This document shows positions 32,880 to 44,335 of a stretch of DNA of 64,000 nt, piece after piece. Source of the stretch: Arion vulgaris (lineage: Eukaryota > Mollusca > Gastropoda > Stylommatophora > Arionidae); assembly GCA_020796225.1 (NCBI GenBank), contig CM036767.1:25674100-25738099 (forward strand). Direction: 5' to 3'. The position numbers were made by a program, and so were the translations under genes. Position 1 is the stretch's first letter; every line of letters begins with the position of its first letter. The notes below the pieces were generated by a model. That model ran no database searches. It was given only the letters and a program-made list of their open reading frames with translations, and was not told the DNA's origin.

Positions 32880-34332
32880 TAGTCCGTTCAACAACTCATG
32901 CCCACAGTTCAATACGAATTGTAGCAAAACCATCAGTTCCACAGTAGCGAAACTTTGCATTCAACCTTAGAATTATACCGACGCAAATGTCTGATGGAAG
33001 AAATTGCTAAAGGAAACCTGGATTTTGTAATATAACGGTTTCCTTTGATGTTGGCATATTTTGCTAGTCTGAAACGAAATTTTAGTTTTTACAGTAAACG
33101 CACACATATGACATTGATGACAAGTCTTATGCAAAGGCGTATCATCTCAGATTATACTTGAGGGCAATGTTGATACTTGCAATACAGTCATGAAATAAAC
33201 AAGAAATGTAGACATAGTTTTATTATTCTTTTTAAATAACTTACATTACAGTTAAAGTTAGCTGCCATGTCATAATGCCATCCCCTTTCACGTCCAGGCT
33301 TGGGAGTGGCAATGGTAGAGCTCAAGTAGTAACATGTTCCTTGTGGAACGTTGCATTCATCACAGCCCGCCTGAAAAGCTCTATGTCTCTTGCAACTTCT
33401 CCTACCTCTTCCAGCATCATGTTCAATGTTTCTTTGATGTCCTGCTGCCATCTTCGTCTTGGTCATCCCTGCCTCATTTTCCAGGAACCATGCCTTCCAT
33501 TACCTTTCTCTCCAGACCACTGTGGCGTTTAATGTGGCCAAAATATTTAATCTTCCGGGACATGATGTTATTTATGAGCCAATGCTCCTGGATATTCAGG
33601 TGTTGTAGGATGTCTTTGTTTCTTTTCTTCTCTGTCCAGGATGTTCTAAGAACTTTTCTATAGCACCTTGTTATGGCGGAGCTACTGAGAATTCTTTTCA
33701 AAATGCTACTTCTTCGTTACAATGTGCGTGTGTTAACATATGTGGTAGGGACGTATCACTATAATAAAATAGCTCTTTTCTCTGGTTCTTGTATACTCAA
33801 CTGTAGTACAGATGACACATAATGTGCCTCTTTGCGGAAATGCGCGTATAGCATTAAAGATACTTTTTGCATTGTAACTTCAAACTCATTAGAAATGTTA
33901 TATTAATGTCTGTTTTAAGAAGTCAACAATATGACCCAATAGCCTCATGCTAATTTCGAAATATACCTTTAACTAAAAGTCCATCTCCCACTAATGACGT
34001 CATTTGTTTACCATGTTCAAGCCGGAGTCTATTTGGTGCATGGAAAATGCAAGAATTGTTCCAAAAACCACGGAATTCGTCCTGAATGTCGCTTTTTTGT
34101 CATCATTGTATTAAATGGCTGTGAACATTAGTTTTCTCCAACCATGCCAATGGACGCGTTAAATATATAGCACAAAGAAGGAAACTTCTAGATGGTATGA
34201 TTGTTTGAATGGCAAAAATATTTTGTAGCATCGGGAACATGTGTAGTTCACATGCAAGTTTTCAAGTTATTTCATCAAATGGTTAAAAAGATACAAAATT
34301 TTATCTGTGGGCATGACAAGTTGAACGGACTA
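32880..34332. mobile_element. DNA transposon with ~28-bp TIRs at a TA target, non-autonomous
   Basis: The left end TAGTCCGTTCAAC-AACTCATGCCCACA is matched by the reverse complement of the right end, TAGTCCGTTCAAC-TTGTCATGCCCACA (3 mismatches). TA lies directly outside both ends (32878-32879, 34333-34334), as for Tc1/mariner-type insertions. LINE D sequence continues exactly across the element, which fixes the boundaries. Of the 1453 bp, a LINE E piece occupies 33205-33710. No transposase was recognised, so the superfamily is open. Confidence 0.85.
33205..33710 (-). mobile_element. LINE E C-terminal fragment inside the TIR element
   Basis: - strand: YRKVLRTSWTEKKRNKDILQ, IQEHWLINNIMSRKIKYFGH and IKRH (33474-33701), then MTKTKMAAGHQRNIEHDAGR and GRRSCKRHRAFQA (33188-33466). 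Two adjacent frames, one frameshift. The best copy of this C-terminus in the window. Confidence 0.8.
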
Positions 34333-35235
34333 TAGTAATGGTCTGGCTCTGTTTTCTAGTATTCTCGCATACAACTTTCCTACATGACTCAGCAATGAGA
34401 TTTCCTTGTACGTTTCACAATCTCGTTTGTCTCCCTTGTTCTTCTAGATGGGGACTATAATTGCTCTCTGTCAGTCAGTTGGGGTCTCCTGAGCCTCCCA
34501 TGCTATATTAAATATTCTTGTCAACCATGTTATTGCTGTTGTTTTACATGCAAGTAACATTTCTGTTGTGATAACATCTATTCCTGCTGCCTTGTTTCTT
34601 TTACTTTGTTGTAGGGATTTTTGAACTTCAAATTCTAATATACTCAATTGGTGGTCTTCTCTAGTTTGTATCTGGTGTCTCGCCTCTCTTTTGGCCCACA
34701 ATTTAAAAGTTCTGTGAAATATTCCTTCCATCTGTATTTAATATCATGTGAGCTTGTTAGTGGTTTCTTGAACTTGTTATTAATGATGATGGAGGGGTTG
34801 TATTTGTCTTCTCTCAGTCTCATTGCCTTGATGCTTCTGTAGAACTTTCTTGATGACTCTGTACATTCCTTTGCTATTTGCTCTCCATAATTTGCCCATG
34901 ATTCTGATTTTGCTGTTTTAACCAACCTTTTGCTGTCTCTTCTTGCTTTTCTATATGTGATGTAGTCTCCTTTAGATTTTGACATTTGCCACTTGTGAAA
35001 ACACTTTTTCTTTTCTTGAATAGAGCTTCTAACTAATTCATTCCACCAAGCTGTGTGTTTTTTGTGGTTTCCCAGTTTTTTGAGACCACATTTCTCTTGC
35101 ATTATTTGCCGGATACATTTTTTAAAATTTTGCCATTCCTCTTCTATTTTGTTTTCTTTCTCTAATGCGTTATATGAGTCTTTAACTGAGTCTTCTATTT
35201 GGCTCGTAATTTCTGTCTTCTAATTTCTCAATATT

Positions 35236-35560
35236 TATTATTTCAGTTTTTTTATTACCCTTGCACTGCTGTTTTCTGGCTGGCTTATAGATCCAAAGTA
35301 CTACAGGTAATGTGAATTGATAAACAATAGAAAGTAGAAAAACAGAAGTACAATGTGCATTTGATAAACAAAGGCAGAATTAGGACATGGTAGATGACTG
35401 ATTTCTGTCAACACAAAATGGTATGACTGGCAGGAGTAAAAGAATACAGATAAGTGAGAAGAACCTAGAAAAATATAGTTACAAATCAACATGACCAGAA
35501 TAAAAGTGATGAATATTAATGGACATAAAGATAAATATTCAGGTAGTTGAGGAAGTGCAA
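35236..35560. other. No gene recognised
   Basis: AT-rich flank between LINE D and a minisatellite. The - strand ORF 35301-35492 is featureless. Confidence 0.35.
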
Positions 35561-35561
35561 T

Positions 35562-35920
35562 GTTCTATATACTGTACTAGCAGATGCATCCGTTCTTGGT
35601 ACAGAAATGTGGTTCTATATACTGTACTAGCAGATGCACCCACTCTTCATACAGAAATGTGGTTCTATATACTGTACTAGCAGATGCACCCATTCTTCAT
35701 ACAGAAATGTGGTTCTATATACTGTACTAGCAGATGCACCCTGACAAAATTCTTCTATGACAGAAATGTGGTTCTATATACTGTACTAGCAGATGCACCC
35801 ACTCTTCATACAGAAATGTGGCTCTATATACTGTACTAGCAGATGCATCCGTTCTTTGTACAGAAATGTGGCTCTATATACTGTACTAGCAGATGCACTC
35901 GTTCTTCGAACAGAAATGTG
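35562..35920 (+). repeat. 50-bp minisatellite, 7 units
   Basis: The unit has an almost invariant core TTCTATATACTGTACTAGCA followed by GATGCA, then a variable 10-12 bp, then CAGAAATGTG. One unit (about 35712-35769) carries an 8-9 bp expansion in the variable part. No match to LINE coding sequence was seen. Confidence 0.92.
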
Positions 35921-36956
35921 AAGTTAAAATCTAGTTGTAAGTGTATTTAAAGAATGCATATACATGATGATGTTCAACACTTGTTTAAGTGACATGAAGG
36001 GGTGTTGGGTGAGAAGGTAGGGGTAGTACCTAATGGAAAATGACAGCAGTGTCCTTGGATAGTCCTGATCCTATTTGGTCCCCACTTCTCACCTAGCGCA
36101 TGATTGGCTACATGTGCCACACTCCGGGCAACAGTCTCGGCTGACTGGCTAAACAACATGAGTGGACGGGAGTAATCCTGCTTAACTTCCTCCTTTTCCC
36201 CCCTACCCACATCCCCTTTTCCCCCTTCCCACATTCTTGACCACAGTGAGTTAGCTCTAATGGTCTCTCACAAGACCATTCAAATCTGGCACAGTACTAC
36301 AGTATAACTGAGTAGATGTGGTAAACATTTGCATACTATTTGACAATGTACATGCACCCTCTGTGGTTGGAAAGAAGTCAGAAGGGTACTAACTAGATCT
36401 GACGATAGAGAACCAATGTCTGCTGCTTTCTGACGGCTGACATCCATCGTACAGGCACAGTGACTCAGGACGTGATGATCCTCTTGCCTTGGAACATTTG
36501 GTCACAAGCCTAGAGTATAACAGAACTCGGCATGACCAGCAGGCGATCTGGTGGCGGGGAATGAGAACAGCAAACCCTACCTTGGCTGCATTATCATTAA
36601 GCGACACAGAAAGCCCCTCATCCACTAGTGCTATGGCAGTATTATTCTGGCTCCTGTCCGGGGTGGGTAGGAATCCACAGACTCCCCAGCTTTTCAATGC
36701 TATGTACAACATTAATAGAAATTCAAGCGAGATCGGATGTCGACTTGATTATCAAGGTCCGTGCCAGACAGAGGGTAACCGGGCTGTTCTGTGCGAAAAA
36801 TTGACTACTGGAAAAACAAAACAAACAAATGCAAACATAGAAATACACAAAACCCTTGGAGGAAGAAGGACCTACAGATGTCAGATGACCAAAAGAACAA
36901 ACATGAAACCCTTGGAGGAAGAAGGACCTACAGATGTCACATGATCAAAAGAACAA
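35921..36956 (+). mobile_element. Probable 5' leader of LINE H, with a 54-bp duplication
   Basis: Lies directly upstream of the LINE H endonuclease. The + frame 36489-36944 (RGMRTANPTLAALSLSDTES) might be a degraded ORF1-like sequence, but I recognise no domain. The segment AAACCCTTGGAGGAAGAAGG...GAACAA occurs twice in tandem (36850-36903 and 36904-36957). Assignment is by position only. A C-rich block at 36190-36235 is unusual for this AT-rich window. Confidence 0.35.
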
Positions 36957-37234
36957 TCATTCATTTAACATCCTACAATTAAACATCTGTGGTCTAAGTA
37001 ACAAAAAAATTGAACTCTCAAAATTATTACATTGACCTCCAAAGGTACATGTGGCCCTTTGTAAGAAACCCTACACAAAGACAGTGACCTGCACTTGACT
37101 GGATACACCAGTTATTCCTGTAGGTGTACTTGACTGTTGAGGCATAGTTACATAAATATGTAACGACATTCAGAGAGATGCTTCACAGCTTACAACAGCC
37201 CATTCCACAGATGTACAACAAATTACAATCTGGC

Positions 37235-37460
37235 ACACTGGAGGAAAATATATATATATGGCCTTTTCGTCTTTACAGACGGTCAATTGACAAGTGTTTT
37301 ACTGTGACAACTTCTGAGTTTTCGCTTTTCTCTCTTGTCGTTGAGAAGTCTCTTCTCAAAAGACTCTGCGCCCTTTCGCAATTCTCTTTGTGCCTAGCCT
37401 GGGCAGCTGATATGGAGAATGTGTCTTGCCCATTTTGCACAAACCCCTCTCTACCCTACT
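37235..37460 (-). mobile_element. LINE C-type 3' end fragment, inside LINE H insertion
   Basis: The + text 37240-37400 is the inverted counterpart of 62825-62990 (both contain GGTCAATTG-CAAGTGTTTTACTGTGACAA and the SFEKRL, KREK, LR coding block), including an (AT)n run at the 3' end. The remainder of the insertion (37461-37875) is unassigned. It holds the phrase CCACAAGGCAGTGGG twice (37638 and 37697). Confidence 0.7.
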
Positions 37461-39375
37461 GTTTCATCCAAAGGAAATATAAAGTCTATACGTTTGGAAT
37501 CAAGCAGGGTTTGCAGGAGATGCCAGAAGATGGCAAGGAATACACACTTAGCCATCAACTGCCTTAGGGTCCCTCCCTCCAGAATTTTGGTCAAGGTTTA
37601 CTTCTCTAGCCCTCTGCATTACCGTGCTGACCCACAAGGCAGTGGGGATTTTCGATCAGGATTTACTCCCCTAACTTTTAGCTCTCCGAGCCCTCTCCAC
37701 AAGGCAGTGGGTGTAGCAATTACAAATAGTACATACTGAGTAAATAACACAGTATAACCATAGGTGTTAGTGACGTATTACACATCTCTATTGATAAGAT
37801 CTTACAGTCCTGTCTTAAATGAGTTTAACTAGTTCAAAGCAGACAATACTTGCTTATATACTGCAGTAGTGAGAGGAAAATATACCATATAAAACATCTA
37901 CAGCTCCCCTCAGAAAACACTCAAACTGCCAGAACTACACAACACATAGTATCGCAAAACTATTTTAGCCGGTGACTTCAATAGACATTCTCCACGTTGG
38001 GGCTACCTAGACAACAACAGGACAGGAAAATTAATAGAAGAGCTATGTGATACAACAAATCTATCAGTATTACAGAAAGCAGAATCTCCACCAACTCTGC
38101 TGCACAGAGCTCACCTCTCTCTCACTTGACCTGACCTGACCATCTGCTCATCCGACTTGACAGAATCCTGTCATTCTCAAATCCTTGATGACATCGGAAG
38201 TGATCACAAACCACTCCTTTCTACTACAACAACTGTAAGTGAAGCTTGTTGAAAGCAAAAAACGCTGTGGAACTTCAAAAAAGCTAATTGGAGACTTTTC
38301 CAAGAAACACCTGACTCTATGCTTACACAAGTTGATGCCAGCAGTGTTGAGACTTTCAATGAAGAAGTAACAAAAACAATTCTAAAAGCCTCATCACTAT
38401 GTATCCCAAGGCAGTGAAATCACACAAACCATTTTGGAACCAAGACATACAAGACACCATCTCTGAAAGAAACACATTAAGGAAAACACTAGAGTCCACA
38501 CAATCACTGGACATAAAAGTGCAGTACAATAAAGCTTGTGCAAAAGTAAAACTTGCAGTTAGGAAGGTTAAAAATGAAAAATGGATAGACACATGCTCAA
38601 AATTAGACTTCAGACGTAATGGAAATAAAGCCTGGGCGTTGGTCAACAATCTGTCTGGGGATAGTAGGAAGACAAATCCCAAACTAGTGATAGATGGAAG
38701 GAAAACAATCATTGAAGACCAGAAAAAAAGCAGAGCACTTCAACCGTTACTTTGCATCAGTGAACAGAGCAGGGCAACTCACAGAGATAGACAGAAAGCA
38801 TCTGAACTACTTGAGGCAACAAGAGAAAGCTCAAACAGTAAATGCTTCCATTTTTTAGAAAGAAATTAGTAGACAGAAATTAGAACAGGCATTAAAGAAA
38901 TTGAAACTTAGAAAGTCTCCTGGACCAGATAAGATTCACAACGAGATGCTTCTAAACTTGAGTCCAAAGGGAAGGAACAGTTCTCCATCTAATTAACATG
39001 ACATGGAGAAATGGAAAGCTCCCCTGGAGGAGTGCCCATATTATCCCTATCCTGAAAAACACCAAACCCAGAAGCTACCGACCAATCTCCCTAACATCAT
39101 GTTTAGGAAAATTAGTGGAAAAAATTGTAAATAGTCGTCTCTACAGGTTTCTAGAAAGTACCAACACTCTATGCCACGAACAGGCAGGATTTAGATCTGG
39201 AAACTGCACAGATGACCAACTCTTTAGGCTTACTCAAAGAATACACGACAGCTTCCAGAACAACAAACACACAGTAGCCATCTTCTTTGATCTGCAGCAG
39301 GCTTACGATCGAGTATGGAGAAAAGGCCTCCTTATGAAGATGATGGACATTGGAATACATGGGAAATTGTACAAT

Positions 39376-40309
39376 GGGATTAGACTTTGAATTCCAGTAC
39401 ATCAGCAATTATTCAATTCTCTGGAGCTGAATTAGTTTACTAGGCTTCAAAGATTTCTACACATGACTTTAGTTAAATTAAAATGATTGCTTTGCTAAGA
39501 TGAGATGTTAAAGTTGAACTAACTTAATAGATCTAAATTAAGAGATAAATAAGATTAGACTTGCCAAAAATTTACATTATATGCAAAATAAATAATGTAT
39601 TGATTTGACTCAGCATGCAAGAACAAATATTGAGCATGTAATAAAAAAATTAAGTGAATTGTAAGAATGCAAAAATCAACTTATTGCAAGGGCCTTGAGG
39701 AACAATATGGATGAATAAGTAGTTAACTATTCTTTATGAAGTAATCCATTGAGATACACACACTAAAACTTAAGAAAATATTGACAGGTGAATATATGGT
39801 TTACTAATAGTAGCAATTGAGTCAACACGACGCTATCTGAACCTACATGGGAACGCTCTTGCACTGGTTGGGAAAACTACTGTGATTATTTAAATATAAT
39901 AATCGACATTCAATACACAAACTTTGAGTGTCATCAGAACAGAAGCTTCACTATCATATCAGTATCTACATCTTCATGATCAACAATCTACCTTCGCAGC
40001 TGAAAAGCTGCAGAACGAGCTGAAACAAACCATTTCTAGACTCTGAATTGTTAGAATATTTTAATACAGGCATAAAGCTTGAAAGCAGAAGATTAAACAT
40101 TGATTTCCCTGAATTCTAGTCAAACTACGATCTGATGTTGTGAGTTTGGTTATGCTAGTACTTCCTTCTGACTGTTTGGTTGATATAAAACTCAATCGAG
40201 TGAAATTAATAAAACTCACAAGCACTGTAGCGTCTTTCATAAAGGCGCAAGACATCAGATCAAGAAATATTGCACTTAAGTTAAATGGGACTGAATCAGT
40301 TCAAGTACT
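39376..40309. mobile_element. Unassigned ~0.93-kb insertion within LINE H RT
   Basis: LINE H coding stops at GKLYNGIRL (39390) and resumes at LIDRLYNQT (about 40311). The AT-rich DNA between has no homologue elsewhere in the window, no recognised coding and no obvious terminal inverted repeat. It is probably a non-autonomous element or filler DNA. The edges come only from LINE H continuity. Confidence 0.5.
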
Positions 40310-42176
40310 CTAATTGACAGACTGTATAATCAGACAAAAATCAATGATGCCAATTTCATCTAATGAGCGTCTTAGAAGAAAGGTTCACCAAGGGCCATCT
40401 AAGTTGCACCTCTTCTCACGAGCATCAATGACCTTGCAAGTCAGATCATGAGCAAGGAAAAGGTTACAGCAGCATGACCTGTAATTGGCAAAGCCATGAG
40501 GATCGTAGAAAGTGGAGCACATAACACTTAAGAGATCTAAAGAAAACTCCCATGACTACTCCAGACATGAAAACTCAAGATAGACTGTTCACAGTCACCA
40601 TCTTCACTATAGCCACAAAGTGCAAACAGAATATCACTTTGAATTAGACAATCACCAACTGCTAAGAGAACAACACCCACATATCTTGGAGTAACACTTG
40701 ATCACCAGTACAACCTGAAGAAGCATGTTGTGAATGTAAAGAATAAAGCATTAAAAAGATTACAGCTATTGAAGAAGCTTGCTGGCCCAACATGGGGATC
40801 TGACAAAGATACTTTGAGAGGCTTATATCTTGGTTACATCCGCTCTGCAATAGAGTACAACAGTGCACTTCTAACAACTTGTTCCAAGACAAACCTTGAT
40901 TCCCTGGACAGAGTACAGAACAATGCCTTACGCCTAATCAGTGGAGCAATGAGGTCAACACCAGCCGCTGTATGTGAAATACACACAAATGTGGAACCTC
41001 TTGGGCTGCGTAGGGACAAAGCTGCTGTTGAAGCTTATGAAAGGAGCAAAAGAATGAATCAAGATCACTCCAATAAACTAACTGTTGAGAAGTGGTAACA
41101 GAGAAACAGAATTATACAAAAGTCAATCCGCCACCATGTCAGTGAAATCAAAGACAGATACCACCTTCCAGAAACAAGACAACAGCTGCAGAGAGTAATA
41201 GCAAACTTACCACCACATACACTCTTGAATACACCTGAAATTAGAAGAAAATTGATAGATGAAGCAACTAAATGCTCCGACCCAGTCAGCCTTATGATAG
41301 CATCTCAAAGAACCATTGATGCCTATCCCCAGAATGGGTACATGTCTATACTGACGGATCTGCATTTAAAGCCACCGTCAAGCAGGTTACAGAGTATATA
41401 TGCAGTACCCAGACAGATCATATGAAGAGCTGTTTGGTGCACTGGAGATATGCTCCAATTATGAGGCTGAAATTCATGCGTTAGAAGCAGCTTTGTACCA
41501 CCTGAAGACTGTTTTCGATGTCTTTCCATCAAAGGCACAAAACATCATTATTTTCACAGATTCAATGTCTGCCCTTCAAGCTCTAGAAGATGGTGGACAT
41601 TGTAAATCTGAACTCTCCCATATAGCCCTAGATATTGACAGACTTGTTACATAATGACATCAAAATAACTATGCAGTGGATCCCTGGACATTCAAATACA
41701 GCTGGAAATGATAAAGCAGACATGCTAGCCAAGAAAAGGTCAACACAAGAAGAACCAATCACGGCAACAACTCTCCATACAGGAAAGCAAATCCTAATGA
41801 CAACAAATAGAGAAATTTGGCTGAACAGATGGGCCATGGGAGACACAGGAAGAGAGGTTTACAGGCCAGCCCTAACCTTAATAACATCAACCACCTTACA
41901 AGAGGAGATCAGAGCACCATTTTTAGACTCCGAACCCAACACATAACACTTAATAATCACTTGAACAGAATTCAACCACAACACACTCCAGAGTGCCAGC
42001 TGTGTGCACATCATCATGAAACTGTTCACCGCCATCTCTTCAGGTGTCAAGCACTAAATGACATCAGGAAGACCCTCCTTCATCCAAGGCCTGATAAATG
42101 GAACACATTATACGGAACAAACCCCTCTCTCTCTTTATTTCTCTCTCTCGAGTGCGCGATCACCTCTTAGACTGAT

Positions 42177-43861
42177 GTATCAGATTTCCCCATTAATTCT
42201 GCTTTCATGTAAAAATTTGATTCATGCAGCCTTAGCATGGGTGTATTTCGTCACATCTTTAACGCCATTTGGAGCTCTGGTGCTTATCCTTTGGTGATGT
42301 GTCCAGTTTTAGCCAGCATTTACTGGGTTTGCTCTCTGTCGCCTCGGGCTGTCCCCAGCCGACCTGCAAGGCAGCAGGTTGCTATTTACTTTTAGGGTAG
42401 CTACCCTTAGACAACCTTCCCTCCCGGGTTGAATGAGCATCATCTGCCTAGTTTACCAGTCTTTTTTTTGACTGCTTGGTTTGCCTGCCGTCCAGTTTTG
42501 TGTATGGTTTCAGTTTCAGTTTGGAATATATTCATTGCACTCCGGACATGTCCATAGTTGCTCCGATCTCCTTCGCAATATCTCCAACAACGTCCAGTGA
42601 CTGACCGTACCAGTTCTATTTTGATTGATGAGCCTACTTGTATACCTGTTGTACCTTTCTTTTCTTGCCACACCAATCTTCAAACCCAGTCCTTGCAATC
42701 TAGTAGTTGACGTAGATTGGTTTAGATGAAGGTCTTCTCTGCGACCACGCTCTATAAGAGCGTTCACGATGTCAGCTCTGTCCATTGGCTGGCTCTCTGA
42801 TATAGAGGCAGAGTCTGCTCTCTCATTGCCAACGACACTCATGTGCCCCGGAACAAAGACAAAGTGTAATTCTGCAAATTGTTGACGCCTGCAGTGATTC
42901 AATCCATTGCCTGCGCACCGAACCGGCCTCCACCTTTCGGATCATACTCAATGAGTATGGTTTGCTCCACTAGCCTTTGATTGTCTCCAATCAACTACAA
43001 GGCAGTAGTAGTTATCTGCGAGGGGAAACGCGGTTATTTCTCTCTGGATGGAGATCCCATCTTCAAGGTTCATCACCTCGAATTTCTTTTTGGTGCCCAT
43101 TTGCCCATTTCTGCTTGAGCCCTCGTCCACCGACTGGGTCCGTCCCTTTTTTCCCGCCACTAGTGCTCGCATTGTTCTACTGTGCGATACCGTACCCATT
43201 TCTATCTCACTGTGCACAGTTTATCACCATTCGGTAGGAACTTCTGCACTGGATTCAAGCCTCTGCTGGGCTTTCCAGTTTTTCTGCACAATTGGGTCGT
43301 CTGCTCCCCCCTACGTTTGTTACGCCTTTTCATCGCTCCATCATCACCACGGTGCATGTCTGTCCCCACCGGTGGGCTCCCCTGTGTATCATTTGTATGC
43401 GTGTTCGCTCTACTTTTGTGTCTGCTCACCATGTTTATCAGTTTTCTCACCATGCTCACATTTACTATGCCTCGAGACTGTCATGACACGCAACTTAATT
43501 CGAGCTCCCACCTTGTGGCTCCAAGATTCGCCCCATATGGGCCCAGTCTCTTCTCTGGATGCACCCTTCATTCCTTTATGTTTATTTGTTCAGCTTTTTC
43601 CCATCGGCCGGGAGAGATGTGCATTAATAGTCGCTCTGGAATTCTGCTTGTCTGTGTTGCGAGCGGATCTCATCCAATGTAACTGCGTCTGCATCACTAC
43701 TTATACCAGAGTAGCTCTCCTTCGATCCCTACCCGCTTAGCCAGACAGGAACCGTTGTCTGTTTCCAAGGTCACCATGTGGAGGTGGGGTAGGATCTTGG
43801 TTAGTGCCAGCTCACTAATCCTGGTGCAACGTTGTCCCTATGCGCCTTAGACCCCATTACC
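42177..43861 (-). mobile_element. LINE A 5' leader/ORF1 region (second copy), carrying LINE F
   Basis: Parallels the leader of the full LINE A at 48540-50221: CATGCAGCCTTAGCATGGG near the ORF2 start, then GCAGGTTGCTATTT, ACTGCTTGGTTTG and CTAGCCTTTGATTGTC, and the 5' end CCATTACCCC at 43861. The - strand ORF 42948-43217 lies in the ORF1 part. Long + strand ORFs here (43048-43740) are antisense chance frames. The body of this LINE A (APE, RT, RNase H) is absent. Confidence 0.75.
42503..42951 (-). mobile_element. LINE F 3' fragment with 9-bp TSD
   Basis: - strand: ELHFVFVPGHMSVVGNERAD, PMDRADIVNALIERGRREDL, RLQGLGLKIGVARKER and SHWTLLEILRR..CPEC; the 3' tail reads CCAAACTGAAACTGAAAC. GTATGGTTT flanks both sides (about 42495-42503 and 42952-42960), and the LINE A leader reads straight across when it is removed. 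Confidence 0.85.
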
Positions 43862-44000
43862 CCTTTTAGGAAAAGAACAAACGCTTCTGTTCTGCAACAG
43901 CTTGAAACTAAAGAGAGTTGGCTATTAAATAATATAAAATCAAGGACAATTAAATATTTCGAACACATCAAATGACAGGAGTGCCTAGAGAATATTGTTT
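43633..44000 (+). repeat. Left arm of a ~367-bp inverted duplication
   Basis: Nearly identical (a handful of differences) to the reverse complement of 48686-49051. The arm spans the LINE A leader 5' end and 140 bp of the adjoining LINE E scrap, so it was copied after those two were joined. Confidence 0.93.
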
Positions 44001-44100
44001 TAAACAAATACTTGTCTGGAACGCAAATTGAAAAAGTGGCACCCATATGACAACAAACCATGAACTTGTGAACGAGATCGGAGGATCGTAAACATATTAG
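43862..44100 (+). mobile_element. LINE E C-terminal scrap
   Basis: The + strand reads LQQLETKESWLLNNIKSRTI and KYFEHIK, then ECLENIVLNKYLSGTQIEKV, paralleling WLINNIMSRKIKYFGHIKRH at 33.6 kb. It lies directly 5' of the LINE A leader. Its first 140 bp are included in the inverted duplication found at 48.7 kb. Confidence 0.65.
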
Positions 44101-44114
44101 GTGATGTTGTAATA

Positions 44115-44335
44115 TATAATGTCTGCGGTAAACGTAGAAAACAACTCGTTTGCTGTGGTTGATGGCTACGTCCTGTAAAGGATATGCCACGATTTTCATC
44201 CTATATGTAGTGTACTGTGAAAGAAGTGAAATTCTTCACTTCTGTTGTCTTCTTTGCTTGATAAAAGCAATTTGGTTGAAACGTTTCTGTGTATTGTCAT
44301 AGTTTTTGTATATCTCTAGTACTTTGTAATTTGTT
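44115..44335 (+). mobile_element. Penelope-like tail with hammerhead-like motif
   Basis: 44232-44330 matches the Penelope tail at 23140-23235 (TTGCTTGATAAA, GTTGAAACGTTTCTGT, CTCTAGTACTTTG). The core-like boxes are at 44258-44283 (TTGATAA and GAAA), with the GAAA box intact here and stem II imperfect. Just upstream, 44120-44200 carries a block shared with 51935-52003. Confidence 0.6.

Larger units (their letters stand above)
30862..35235 (-). mobile_element. LINE D (RTE-like), long composite copy split by LINE F and a TIR element
   Basis: Read 35235 to 30862: linker MQEKCGLKKLGNHKKHTAWW (34644-35102), RT start RNKAAGIDVITTEMLLACKT (34471-34731), [TIR element 32880-34332], RT FGFRKGKSCTDAIF, IFIDLEKAFDRI and SLFPITSGIRQG (32500-32870), FADDQ-type catalytic box with a Cys change in the following residues (32463-32474), [LINE F 31558-32421], then KYDINIAKTEVMNIGRKHNT, KYLGSIFTEDG, LCYQCQTWTMNKKHTQK and MKWLGHLVRMRTDQ (31011-31555). 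The pieces join without gaps when the insertions are removed. Confidence 0.87.
36957..42175 (+). mobile_element. LINE H (I-like), APE-RT-RNase H-CCHC, with two insertions
   Basis: APE start FNILQLNICGLSNKKIELSK (36962-37030); [insert 37130-37875]; APE ILAGDFNRHSPRWGYLDNN and DDIGSDHKPLL (37960-38220); linker (38399-38869); RT PWRSAHIIPILKNTKPRSYR, HEQAGFRSGNCTDDQ and IFFDLQQAYDRVW (38998-39372); [insert 39376-40309]; the rest of the RT palm with the catalytic YADD destroyed (about 40320-40480); thumb YLGVTLDHQ to RLISGAMRSTP (40680-41098); RNase H YTDGSAFKAT (about 41348), IFTDSMSALQAL and QWIPGHSNTAGNDKADMLAK (41400-41946); knuckle CQLCAHHHETVHRHLFRC (about 41998-42051). Frame-broken in about ten places. 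Confidence 0.88.

Noticed and set aside
13000..36000. Uni-strand piRNA cluster
   Set aside because: LINE fragments lie in both orientations with frequent switching, so sequence alone does not support a uni-strand cluster; small-RNA data would be decisive.
35974..36234. - strand ORF, Gly/Glu-rich start
   Set aside because: The composition comes from a C-rich/G-rich tract; no domain.
37461..37740. Coding exon for a Cys-containing protein (CPFCTNPSLPYC)
   Set aside because: Lies within an insertion in LINE H, next to a LINE C tail, with no splice sites and no similarity I can name.
43048..43740. Long + strand ORFs (230 and 166 codons) that look like a gene
   Set aside because: They lie antisense to the LINE A leader, are Cys/Phe/Leu-rich with no domain, and the homologous leader at 49-50 kb does not keep them open.
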